Source: an uncultured Eubacteriales bacterium | Lineage (GTDB): Bacteria > Bacillota > Clostridia > Lachnospirales > Bianqueaceae | Assembly (NCBI GenBank): GCA_902782895.1 | Contig: CACZPA010000240.1 | Span: 1 to 11,334, forward strand | DNA length: 11,334 nt | Reading direction: 5' to 3' | Part shown: one piece after another, positions 5,683-11,334 of the stretch | Layout: each line of letters begins with the position of its first letter | Numbering within the stretch: the first letter of the stretch is position 1 | The notes under the pieces: generated by a model | Databases searched by the model: none | The model's input: the letters and a program-made list of their open reading frames with translations, nothing else | Told to the model about the DNA's origin: nothing | Position numbers and translations under genes: made by a program

Positions 5683-6792
5683 ATGAACAGAGCCGAAATA
5701 AGTTTCGCCGTTCCTGCCTATTATAGCTATTTTTCCTGCAAGGGCAGCAATTGCCGGAACACCTGCTGCAGCAGTCTCAGTATCACGGTATCCCTGGAAG
5801 AATACCGGAATCTGGTCGGCCTGCCCTGTCCAGAGGATATTCGCCGGGATCTGGATGCCTCCTTCTCCCTTCACCAGAGCGCGGACGTCTATAAATATGC
5901 AGACATGAATCCGAATTTCTATGGTAGATGCCGCATGCTGGACGCGGAGGGACTCTGCAGGCTCCAAAGCGCCTGCGGAGAGACAGCTCTTCCGTCCGTC
6001 TGCCGGTATTTCCCGCGGGCGGTAAAATTCGGTCCGCTTCCGCTCTGCTGCTGCGGCAACGGCTGTGAAAAAACGCTGGAGCTGCTGGCGGATCCGGGAG
6101 CTCCCGACGGATTTGACCGGGAAACGCTGACTTTCGAGCTTCCCTATGAGATTCCTGCCGCTGATCCGGACGACCTTTACCGCAGAAAGCTTTCTCTGCT
6201 GAGTGCGGAGATGATGACGGTCTCCGGTAAAACGCTGCAGCGCAAGCTGGATCTGATCGCGCGGCTGATCGACGATGCAGAGCCCGCTCCCGAGGACAGC
6301 CAGGTCATGATGGATGAGCTTCGCATTATTCTGGATTACGCCTCCCGGCAGTCCGAGACGCTTGTGGAATATGCCGACGCGGCTCTTCGTCTTGACAATT
6401 ACCGATATTACGATATTATACAATATAAAGTGCCGGACAAAATCTGCCGGGCCTATCCGGATTTTGAGCGTTTCTTCTGCCGCGTGCTCGCGAACGATAT
6501 CCTGTTCCGCGGCTTCCCGTTCGGCGATCCGAAGATCACACCCGCCCGGAGTTTCAGGGTATTTCACCGTATGGTCTATGCGCTGCTGATGCTGATCAGC
6601 GCGAATCTGGACCGCCTCAACGGCAGCGATTCCGCCGCAGAGGATCCGAACGGAATGAACCGACTGATCGATCTCTTCGTGCATTATTTCCGTCTGGTCG
6701 AACTGACGGATTTTGACGCGGCGATTCTCGCGCTGATCGGGGACGGAGACAACGGCAACGATAACGGCACGGACAACAATACCGCTGCTTAA
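5683..6792 (+). CDS. FliB-like lysine N-methylase family protein (Cys-rich)
   Basis: The 369-residue protein matches the FliB family (flagellin lysine-N-methylase of Salmonella), which methylates surface lysines of flagellin. The N-terminal signature is AYYSYFSCKGSNCRNTCC with Cys19, 24, 28 and 29. A second group follows: Cys83 (GRCRMLD), Cys92 (GLCRLQ), Cys98 and Cys107 in the SVCRYFPR segment, then Cys122-124 and Cys128. Part of this set probably binds an Fe-S cluster. The C-terminal 200 residues are helical in character with no recognised motif and end in an Asp/Asn/Gly-rich tail. FliB-like genes are common in Clostridia, including species without flagella, so the real target here may not be flagellin; no flagellar gene is visible. 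A flavin-reductase-fold gene follows 31 bases later without a terminator, and the two are probably co-transcribed. Confidence 0.85.
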   Translation: MNRAEISFAVPAYYSYFSCKGSNCRNTCCSSLSITVSLEEYRNLVGLPCPEDIRRDLDASFSLHQSADVYKYADMNPNFYGRCRMLDAEGLCRLQSACGETALPSVCRYFPRAVKFGPLPLCCCGNGCEKTLELLADPGAPDGFDRETLTFELPYEIPAADPDDLYRRKLSLLSAEMMTVSGKTLQRKLDLIARLIDDAEPAPEDSQVMMDELRIILDYASRQSETLVEYADAALRLDNYRYYDIIQYKVPDKICRAYPDFERFFCRVLANDILFRGFPFGDPKITPARSFRVFHRMVYALLMLISANLDRLNGSDSAAEDPNGMNRLIDLFVHYFRLVELTDFDAAILALIGDGDNGNDNGTDNNTAA

Positions 6793-6823
6793 GTTCGTAT
6801 CAATACATTCAGGAGGTTTTAGT

Positions 6824-7381
6824 ATGAGAAAGAATCTTGGCAATAAGCCGCTTATCTATCCGCAGCCGGTCCTTGTGATCGGGACCTATGACGAGGCCGG
6901 GAATCCGGACGCCATGACGGCAGCATGGGGCAGCGTCGGCGACGACACGCAGGTTTTCCTCTGCCTCAGCAAAGAACACAAGACGACAGAGAATATCCTG
7001 AAAAGCGGCTGTTTTACGGTCAGCATCGGGACACGGGACACTCTTGCCGCCTGCGATTATGTCGGAATTGATTCCGCTAATAAGGTTGTCGACAAGATTC
7101 GCAAAGCCGGTCTTACACCCGTCCGCTCCGAGCAGGTCAACGCGCCGTATTTTGAAGAGCTGCCGCTCGCGCTCTCCTGCACGCTGATCTCCTATGAACC
7201 GGAGCACTGCCATCTGTTCGGCGAGATCGTCGGAACAAGTGTCGACGAAAAGATCCTGACCGACGGCAAAATCGACCCGGCCAAGCTGCAGGCGATCGCT
7301 TTCGGAATCGGCGACAACAGCTATCTGCTGGCCGCCGAGAAGGTCGGGGACGCTTTCCGCGACGGACTCAAGCTGCGCTGA
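6824..7381 (+). CDS. Flavin reductase-like (FMN-binding split barrel) family protein
   Basis: This 185-residue protein belongs to the flavin reductase-like domain family. Members bind FMN and either reduce free flavin with NAD(P)H or serve as small flavoproteins. The typical opening KPLIYPQPVLVIGTYDEAGNPDAMTAAW is clear in residues 8-35, with the flavin-contacting T/A-A-W-G turn at 32-36. After that come FLCLSKEHKTTENILKSG, the VSIGT strand, the SYEPEHCHLFGEIVG strand, and IAFGIGDNSYLLA near the end. AGGAGG at 6811-6816 is seven bases before the ATG. It sits downstream of the FliB-like gene with which it may share electrons, though that link is inferred from proximity alone. Substrate specificity cannot be read. 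The terminator at 7484-7528 lies 100 bases downstream. Confidence 0.9.
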   Translation: MRKNLGNKPLIYPQPVLVIGTYDEAGNPDAMTAAWGSVGDDTQVFLCLSKEHKTTENILKSGCFTVSIGTRDTLAACDYVGIDSANKVVDKIRKAGLTPVRSEQVNAPYFEELPLALSCTLISYEPEHCHLFGEIVGTSVDEKILTDGKIDPAKLQAIAFGIGDNSYLLAAEKVGDAFRDGLKLR

Positions 7382-7483
7382 AGCTGCAGCTGCTGAGGAC
7401 AACCATGATCCGCAGACAGCCATTGAAATGGAATGCCTGCGGCCGGAGTTTATGTAACTGTATCAGAAAACAGAATAATCCGC
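7382..7483. other. Untranslated stretch without recognisable features
   Basis: Between the flavin-reductase stop and the terminator I see only a 30-codon plus-strand reading frame from 7405 with no ribosome site and no recognisable product. This and the next region (to 7815) form a 434-base span without a confident gene. The rest of it holds a two-way terminator, a possible small ORF and the padR control region. Confidence 0.5.
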
Positions 7484-7528
7484 AAAAAGGCTTGTGAAAG
7501 AACGAAAACCGTTTTCACAAGCCTTTTT
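7484..7528. terminator. Two-way rho-independent terminator
   Basis: AAAAAGGCTTGTGAAA (7484-7499) pairs perfectly with TTTCACAAGCCTTTTT (7513-7528). An inner AACG/CGTT stem can form in the loop. The A and T runs at the ends give a T-tract in either direction, so it can end the flavin-reductase transcript and any minus-strand transcript coming from 7551-7643. Confidence 0.85.
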
Positions 7529-7550
7529 GAATGCATATTATCCTTTGTGC

Positions 7551-7643
7551 TTAATCGTTAATCTTATACTCCACATCGTTGAAGATTACACAGTCCATGT
7601 CTTCGAACGCGGTTATCCCCGGAAGAACTCTTTGAAAATCCAT
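7551..7643 (-). CDS. Possible small protein of 30 residues
   Basis: A minus-strand frame with an ATG at 7641-7643 encodes 30 residues, beginning MDFQRVLPGITAFEDMD and ending VEYKIND. In its favour, it ends 22 bases before a terminator able to act on the minus strand, the composition is protein-like (acidic, with spaced hydrophobics), and GGTGG lies eight bases before the ATG. Against it, an in-frame stop sits directly upstream, no good promoter is visible, and I recognise no family. It could be a short regulatory peptide, the remnant of a lost gene, or chance. Confidence 0.3.
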   Translation of the reverse strand: MDFQRVLPGITAFEDMDCVIFNDVEYKIND

Positions 7644-7713
7644 CCTATCCACCGGAGATCCCCCCTTTCCATCTATTAAATTGCCGCATCCAGCCGGAAC
7701 CTTTCAAAAAAAG

Positions 7714-7729
7714 TTGAAAAATTTTTCAA
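7714..7729. promoter_or_regulatory. 16-base AT-rich palindrome upstream of the padR promoter
   Basis: TTGAAAAATTTTTCAA is a perfect inverted repeat ending seven bases before the -35 at 7737. Its A and T tracts could act as an UP element contacting RNA polymerase or as a site for a DNA-bending protein. Confidence 0.4.
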
Positions 7730-7736
7730 AAATATG

Positions 7737-7765
7737 TTGACAGCCGACATATGTCGTGATATGAT
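7737..7765 (+). promoter_or_regulatory. Consensus sigma-A promoter of padR-DUF2812
   Basis: A perfect TTGACA (7737-7742) is followed after 17 bases by TATGAT (7760-7765). The spacer contains the palindrome CGACATATGTCG. Such a strong promoter filled with repeats suggests control by repression. Confidence 0.9.
7745..7756. promoter_or_regulatory. PadR operator candidate, palindrome CGACATATGTCG
   Basis: This perfect 12-base palindrome lies between -35 and -10. Its halves (ACAT/ATGT) resemble the ATGT-ACAT type of dyad reported for PadR repressors. The half-site GACATAT recurs downstream at 7779-7785 and 7794-7800, with GACATAC at 7809-7815. Autoregulation by the adjacent PadR is the simplest reading. 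Confidence 0.65.
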
Positions 7766-7778
7766 ACAGTCGTCAAGC

Positions 7779-7815
7779 GACATATCAGCATATGACATAT
7801 CAGGAGGTGACATAC
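7779..7815. repeat. 15-base-phased GACATAT repeats overlapping the padR ribosome site
   Basis: GACATATCAG occurs at 7779-7788 and 7794-7803, and GACATAC at 7809-7815, each 15 bases apart. The AGGAGGTGA ribosome site (7802-7810) lies between the last two. The opposite orientation (TGATATG) overlaps the -10 at 7758-7764, so several dyads can be drawn. Confidence 0.55.
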
Positions 7816-8127
7816 ATGAAACGCAGTGAACCGATGTCGGAAAGCTACTATTACATTCTGCTTTGTCTGGCCAAAGGTGCCAATCACGGCTACGGCATCA
7901 TGCAGATGACGGAGAAGCTCTCCGGCGGGGACGTTACCATCGGCTCCGGTACGATGTACGGAGCGACAAGCAATATGATGAAAAAAGGCTGGATCCGCGA
8001 GATTATGTCCGATGAGCCTGGCCAGGAGCGCCGGCGGCTGTATCAGCTGACCGATTCCGGCCGGACGGCATTAAGAGCGGAGATTAAAAGGCTTCAGCGC
8101 ATGCTGGAAAACGCACAGGGGGTGTAA
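7816..8127 (+). CDS. PadR family transcriptional repressor
   Basis: A 103-residue winged-helix protein of the short PadR class. The N-terminal helix contains SESYYYILLCLAKGANHGYGIMQ, typical of PadR, followed by GSGTMYGATSNMMKKGWI at 43-60 (recognition helix and wing entry) and RRRLYQLTDSGR at 72-83. It ends in a short dimerisation helix. The start at 7816 is chosen over the in-frame ATG at 7792 because AGGAGGTGA at 7802-7810 sits correctly for it. The 7792 start also has no ribosome site and lies within the repeat array. PadR proteins repress genes for stress or membrane functions, often in a pair with a DUF2812 membrane protein, which is exactly the neighbour three bases downstream. Autorepression through the GACATAT sites is inferred from the promoter layout. 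Confidence 0.93.
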   Translation: MKRSEPMSESYYYILLCLAKGANHGYGIMQMTEKLSGGDVTIGSGTMYGATSNMMKKGWIREIMSDEPGQERRRLYQLTDSGRTALRAEIKRLQRMLENAQGV

Positions 8128-8130
8128 CAC

Positions 8131-9036
8131 ATGTCTGCAAATTACAAAAAATCTTTCCGTCTGTACTCTGCCTGGAATTACCAGAAAGAAACCGAAGATC
8201 TGGACAAGGCTTCTGAACAGGGCTGGCAGCTTGTCAGGGGCGGATGCTTCAGCAGTGAATTCGTCAAGAATCCGGACGTCCGCTACCGCTATCAACTGGA
8301 TTACGGCAGGATCGAAGATATGGGACGCTATATCGAGACCTTCCGCGAGCAGGGATGGGAATACATCAACTCGACTTTTAACGGATGGCATTATTTCCGC
8401 AAGCTCTATGATCCGTCCCTGCCGGAGGAAGCCTATGAGATCTTCACCGATACACAGTCCCTGTTGGAGATGAACAACCGCTGGGCGAAATTAGCGCTGA
8501 TCGTCGGTCTCATTTTTGCCTTAAGTGCCGTCATCTTCGCGATCCGTCTCATTACGCATCCGACCCTTCCGCTGCTCATCCAGTTCCTGACGTCCGCTAT
8601 CGAAGGCATTGTGCTGCTGCGCGGCTGTTTCATCATGCGGAATCCTGCCTCCAGCCGCAGCCGCCGCGGTGACAGCGTTCTCCTTGCTGTATTCTTCACT
8701 GTCATCATTCTGGGAGCTGTCGTGAACATCGTCCTGACGGAACAGAGACCGTTTTCGCAGACCTCCCAGCAGGCCTCCTCCATCGATCATCCGGTCGTCG
8801 ACAACCGCTGGGCGGATTTTAAAGTGACATATGCCGATAACTATTATCTCGATCTGAAATTCGAGGCGGACGCGCCTTTCACCTTCGCGGTACTCAATGA
8901 CGCCGGTGAACCCGTCTATCAGGTCACGGATACTCACTTTGAGGAAAAGAACATCCAGCTGAAGCTCCCGAAGGGACACTACTGCTACTCCATCAGCTGC
9001 ACGACCGGCTTCCATGTCGAATGCGGACTGGAATAA
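8131..9036 (+). CDS. DUF2812 membrane protein with extracytoplasmic C-terminal domain
   Basis: This 301-residue protein starts with a DUF2812 domain (about 8-105), recognised by FRLYSAWNYQKETEDLDKAS, GWQL and the later REQGWEYIN and GWHYFRKLYD. Three hydrophobic segments follow at about 118-141, 146-168 and 182-203. An odd number of spans places the last 100 residues outside the cell. That part is polar, rich in aromatic and beta-forming residues, and contains FTFAVLNDAGEPVYQVT. Its role is unknown. The gene overlaps functionally with padR: the ribosome site AGGGGGTG (8117-8124) is inside padR and only three bases separate stop and start. DUF2812 proteins are regularly encoded beside PadR regulators and may respond to envelope stress or transmit a signal to the regulator; this is inference from gene pairing. 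Confidence 0.88.
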   Translation: MSANYKKSFRLYSAWNYQKETEDLDKASEQGWQLVRGGCFSSEFVKNPDVRYRYQLDYGRIEDMGRYIETFREQGWEYINSTFNGWHYFRKLYDPSLPEEAYEIFTDTQSLLEMNNRWAKLALIVGLIFALSAVIFAIRLITHPTLPLLIQFLTSAIEGIVLLRGCFIMRNPASSRSRRGDSVLLAVFFTVIILGAVVNIVLTEQRPFSQTSQQASSIDHPVVDNRWADFKVTYADNYYLDLKFEADAPFTFAVLNDAGEPVYQVTDTHFEEKNIQLKLPKGHYCYSISCTTGFHVECGLE

Positions 9037-9050
9037 CATCCAGCCGATAC

Positions 9051-9087
9051 AAAAGACCGACGGCACAGCGCCGCCGGTCTTTTTTGC
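9051..9087. terminator. Two-way rho-independent terminator between convergent operons
   Basis: AAAAGACCGACGGC (9051-9064) pairs with GCCGCCGGTCTTTT (9070-9083) apart from one A-C mismatch, with the loop ACAGC. Seven T residues follow on the plus strand and four on the minus strand. It serves the padR-DUF2812 transcript and probably also the convergent CDF transcript ending at 9116. Confidence 0.9.
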
Positions 9088-9115
9088 TTTCCGGTAATGA
9101 TTCAGTCTTTTCGGC

Positions 9116-10225
9116 TTATTCCGAAACGTCGATGTCCGGCTGTACAAAGAGCTTGTACTCCGGATACATGGCCTGGATCTCTTCGCAGATCTCCCGAAGC
9201 GCTTCATCTCTGTCGCATTCGAATGAAAGCACGACATCGAACCGCATGGTTTTCTGCTGCAGATCGACATTGAATCCGTGCAGCTGCATCGCGTAAGAAT
9301 GCGCCAGGACTTTTTCGATAACGTTCCTGCGCATGATTCCGGCTTCGTCATCGCTCATGTTGACCGCGTAGATACCGATTCCGGTCAGGATCACGTGATG
9401 CTTCAGATAAACATTCGCCTGCACACGACGGTCCAGCGCGTCGATCTCGTTCGCCGTCAAAGTGTCCCTGACTTCCACATGTACAGATCCGTAATTTCTG
9501 TCCGGACCATAGTTGTACAGGAAAAGGTCATAAGCCCCGAGCACTTCCGGATCCTCGCAGATCGTCTGCTTGATGGCAACAGCCGTCTCTTTGTCCGTGC
9601 GATGTCCGAGGATGTCGTTCAGCGTCTCGATCATCATCTCGATACCGGATTTGATAATGATGAGGGAAATCAGGACGCCGATATAAGCCTCGATACTGAT
9701 ATTTGTAATCAGGAAGAAGACCGCGGCCGCCAGTACAGACGCGGAAAGGATCGCGTCAAAGCTCGCGTCCGAGCCGGATGCGACAAGGGCCTGGCTGTCC
9801 GCCTCTTCGCCTTTTTTCTTAACGTATCGGCCAAGCAGCAGCTTGACGACGACCGCCGCGGCGATGATGATCAGGGAGACGACCGAATAGTCCGCGATTT
9901 CCGGATGAATGATCTTCTTGATGGACTCAACCAGGGATGTGATACCGGCATACAGCACCAGTCCCGCGACAATCAGGGCCGTCAGATACTCGATCCGGCC
10001 GTGGCCAAGAGGATGCTTCTTGTCCGGCTGGCGCCCCGCAAGCTTGGTTCCGATGATTGTAATCACGGACGAAAGCGCGTCGCTCAGGTTGTTGACCGCG
10101 TCCAGCACGACCGCGATGGAATGCGTAATCAGCCCGACCGCCGCCTTAAATGCCGCGAGGGCTATATTGGCCAGTATTCCGATCACACTGGTCCTGACTA
10201 TTATTATTTCTCTGTCTTCAGCCAT
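9116..10225 (-). CDS. Cation diffusion facilitator exporter, probably Mn2+-type
   Basis: The 369-residue product is a CDF metal/proton antiporter with six predicted membrane spans in residues 1-205 and a cytoplasmic C-terminal part. The transport site pairs are Asn45/Asp49 in helix 2 (LDAVNNLSDA) and Asp153/Asp157 in helix 5 (SGSDASFDA). This N-D-D-D set, with no histidine, is the type linked to manganese exporters such as pneumococcal MntE; zinc exporters use D-D-H-D or H-D-H-D. GHGRIEY at 74-80 is the family signature after helix 2. The cytoplasmic portion, about 160 residues, is longer than usual and looks like two successive ferredoxin-like modules (about 212-290 and 292-366). GAGGAGG at 10234-10240 is eight bases before the ATG and overlaps the stop of the LarA-like gene, indicating coupled translation. 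Confidence 0.9.
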   Translation of the reverse strand: MAEDREIIIVRTSVIGILANIALAAFKAAVGLITHSIAVVLDAVNNLSDALSSVITIIGTKLAGRQPDKKHPLGHGRIEYLTALIVAGLVLYAGITSLVESIKKIIHPEIADYSVVSLIIIAAAVVVKLLLGRYVKKKGEEADSQALVASGSDASFDAILSASVLAAAVFFLITNISIEAYIGVLISLIIIKSGIEMMIETLNDILGHRTDKETAVAIKQTICEDPEVLGAYDLFLYNYGPDRNYGSVHVEVRDTLTANEIDALDRRVQANVYLKHHVILTGIGIYAVNMSDDEAGIMRRNVIEKVLAHSYAMQLHGFNVDLQQKTMRFDVVLSFECDRDEALREICEEIQAMYPEYKLFVQPDIDVSE

Positions 10226-10238
10226 TTCTGCTGCCTCC

Positions 10239-11334
10239 TCAATCGGTAACGATTACGGAAATTCCGTTCGGGATTACTGTATATGTCGGTTCCGGGGTTC
10301 TGATAACGCCGGCGTTTCTGTCCCCGCCTGTGACAAGTTGCTCCGCGATTCGAAGCGCCTCCTGCAGGTCCGACGCGTAGATCATCTTCATTTTTTGCAC
10401 CGCGTCCGCAAGCTCCGGACTCGTAACCATGATGACCGGATGATGGATCAGGATCCGCGCGAGGATCTGAACCTGCCACTGGTCCTGAATAGTTTCGGTC
10501 TGTGGAACCTGTGAAATCTGAGCGAGAAGGCTTTCTGCGTCTTTGCAGTCGCGCAGCGCGCGGTAAAAACTGTCCCCGCCGATCCCGTCCGCGCATTCCG
10601 CGCAGAGGATGATCGGTCCTCCGTCCCTCACGGTCGCCTCCGCCGCCGTCATGCTTTTCACGCATTGATAGACGTTCTGATCCAGCGGTGCCCCGCCGTT
10701 TGAAGTGATCCCGATGTCAGCAGGTTTAGCCGCGACGCGGCAATACCGCAGGATCATCTCACATCCGGCTTCATGGGCGGCAAAAGGATCTCCCGCAAAT
10801 GCCGCGGCGACCTTCTGGTTTTCGTCCAGGATCACGTTGACAATATAGGCAAGATGCGCCTGCTTCGCCGCGCTGACCATGTCGGCGTGGATCGGATTGT
10901 CCGTCAGAATGCCGGTCCGCGCAGCCGGATCGTTGATAAAACGCGCGCAATGGTTGCCGAAAACCGTCACTTTATCGCAGATCCCGGGAAGGACGCTCTT
11001 GCGGCCCCCAGAAAAACCCGCGAAGAAATGGGGCTCAATGAAGCCTTCGGCGATCAGCAGATCCGTCTGGGCTGCTGTTTTGTCGATGATTAGATCCGCG
11101 CCGGAGGGCAGCACGCCGATTTTGATGTTGCTGTCAGGATCCGTCGCGTCATGCACAACGATCTTCTCATTACGGAAGACTTCTGTCCCTAACTTCGCTT
11201 CCAGTTCGGCGTCTGTTGTCCCGCGATGGCAGCCCGTTGCAACCAGTAACGTGATATCTATATCCGGATTGCCCTCACGCAGCTCCGCCAGCATCGGCGG
11301 CAAAATCACTTTGCTCGGGACAGGTCTCGTGTGG
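10239..11334 (-). CDS. LarA family nickel-pincer 2-hydroxyacid racemase/epimerase (N-terminus off the edge)
   Basis: The reading frame continues past the window edge: upstream of a GTG at 11307-11309 the in-frame codons read HTRPVPSK, the end of the conserved (D)HTRPxPS motif, so the gene does not start inside the window. About 364 residues are visible and roughly 72 are missing. Using Lactobacillus plantarum LarA numbering, the active-site set is complete and correctly spaced: His108 (ATGCHRG, codon 11226-11228), His174 (EPHFFAGFSGGRKSVLPG, 11028-11030), Lys184 (10998-11000) and His200 (FGNH, 10950-10952). Lys184 carries the nickel-pincer cofactor by a thioamide link. Family members racemise lactate, malate, other 2-hydroxyacids or epimerise sugar acids, so the substrate is open. 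The cofactor genes larB, larC and larE are not in view. It leads the CDF operon. Confidence 0.9.
   Translation of the reverse strand, partial: HTRPVPSKVILPPMLAELREGNPDIDITLLVATGCHRGTTDAELEAKLGTEVFRNEKIVVHDATDPDSNIKIGVLPSGADLIIDKTAAQTDLLIAEGFIEPHFFAGFSGGRKSVLPGICDKVTVFGNHCARFINDPAARTGILTDNPIHADMVSAAKQAHLAYIVNVILDENQKVAAAFAGDPFAAHEAGCEMILRYCRVAAKPADIGITSNGGAPLDQNVYQCVKSMTAAEATVRDGGPIILCAECADGIGGDSFYRALRDCKDAESLLAQISQVPQTETIQDQWQVQILARILIHHPVIMVTSPELADAVQKMKMIYASDLQEALRIAEQLVTGGDRNAGVIRTPEPTYTVIPNGISVIVTD

Noticed and set aside
4679..5686. 335-codon plus-strand frame across the dehydratase and its promoter
   Set aside because: It runs antisense to the dehydratase motifs and through both divergent promoters, and no family is recognisable.
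5620..6843. 407-codon open frame on the minus strand opposite the FliB-like gene
   Set aside because: It has no recognisable family, covers the whole of a gene with clear FliB motifs, and reflects GC-biased codon use on the other strand.
7405..7497. 30-codon plus-strand frame after the flavin reductase gene
   Set aside because: No ribosome site, it ends inside the terminator stem, and the composition looks random.
9278..10249. 323-codon open frame on the plus strand opposite the CDF gene
   Set aside because: Its translation is an antisense shadow, rich in Arg, Asp and Gln with no domain, while the minus strand has a complete CDF transporter.
11307..11309. GTG as the true start of the LarA-like gene
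   Set aside because: The in-frame codons upstream encode the conserved HTRPVPSK motif, so the gene continues beyond the window.

Overview
The window reads as chromosomal DNA of a moderately GC-rich, low-GC-Gram-positive-type anaerobe, most likely a clostridium of the Lachnospiraceae or a close relative. The grounds are strong AGGAGG-type ribosome sites, textbook sigma-A promoters, and a gene set typical of Clostridia: DegV, DUF951, a FliB-type lysine methylase, PadR-DUF2812, and a nickel-pincer LarA homologue. Genus is not resolved. No mobile element, CRISPR array, tRNA or rRNA was seen.

Layout, left to right. (1) 1-2226, minus strand: a promoter at 2198-2226 drives a VanY-fold lipoprotein that has lost its zinc and catalytic residues, then a DUF951 zinc-knuckle protein, a DegV fatty-acid-binding protein, and a gene that runs off the left edge. 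(2) 2295-5535, minus strand: an acid-sugar cluster. A promoter at 5507-5535 drives an enolase-superfamily (mandelate racemase-like) dehydratase that probably starts at TTG. Next comes a second promoter, carrying a palindrome between its -35 and -10, for a gluconate 5-dehydrogenase-like SDR. A class II (GatY/KbaY-like) aldolase follows, and a terminator closes the cluster. (3) 5613-7528, plus strand: a promoter, the FliB-like Cys-rich protein, a flavin-reductase-fold protein, and a two-way terminator. (4) 7551-7815: a possible 30-residue ORF on the minus strand and the heavily patterned padR control region. (5) 7816-9036, plus strand: a PadR repressor and a DUF2812 membrane protein, then a terminator shared with the convergent genes. 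(6) 9116-11334, minus strand: a LarA-family racemase (N-terminus outside the window) followed by a CDF exporter with a manganese-type metal site.

How they may work together: the dehydratase, SDR and aldolase look like consecutive steps of hexonate or other sugar-acid catabolism, but no 2-keto-3-deoxygluconate kinase, transporter or regulator lies beside them, so substrate and order are unknown. PadR very probably represses its own two-gene operon through the GACATAT repeats. The most unusual observations are the dead VanY-like lipoprotein, the dehydratase lacking the usual Asp of its His-Asp pair, and the operator arrays at 4058-4106 and 7745-7815. Nothing here is clearly a wholly new system. 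The acid-sugar trio with its atypical dehydratase is the best candidate for undescribed biochemistry.
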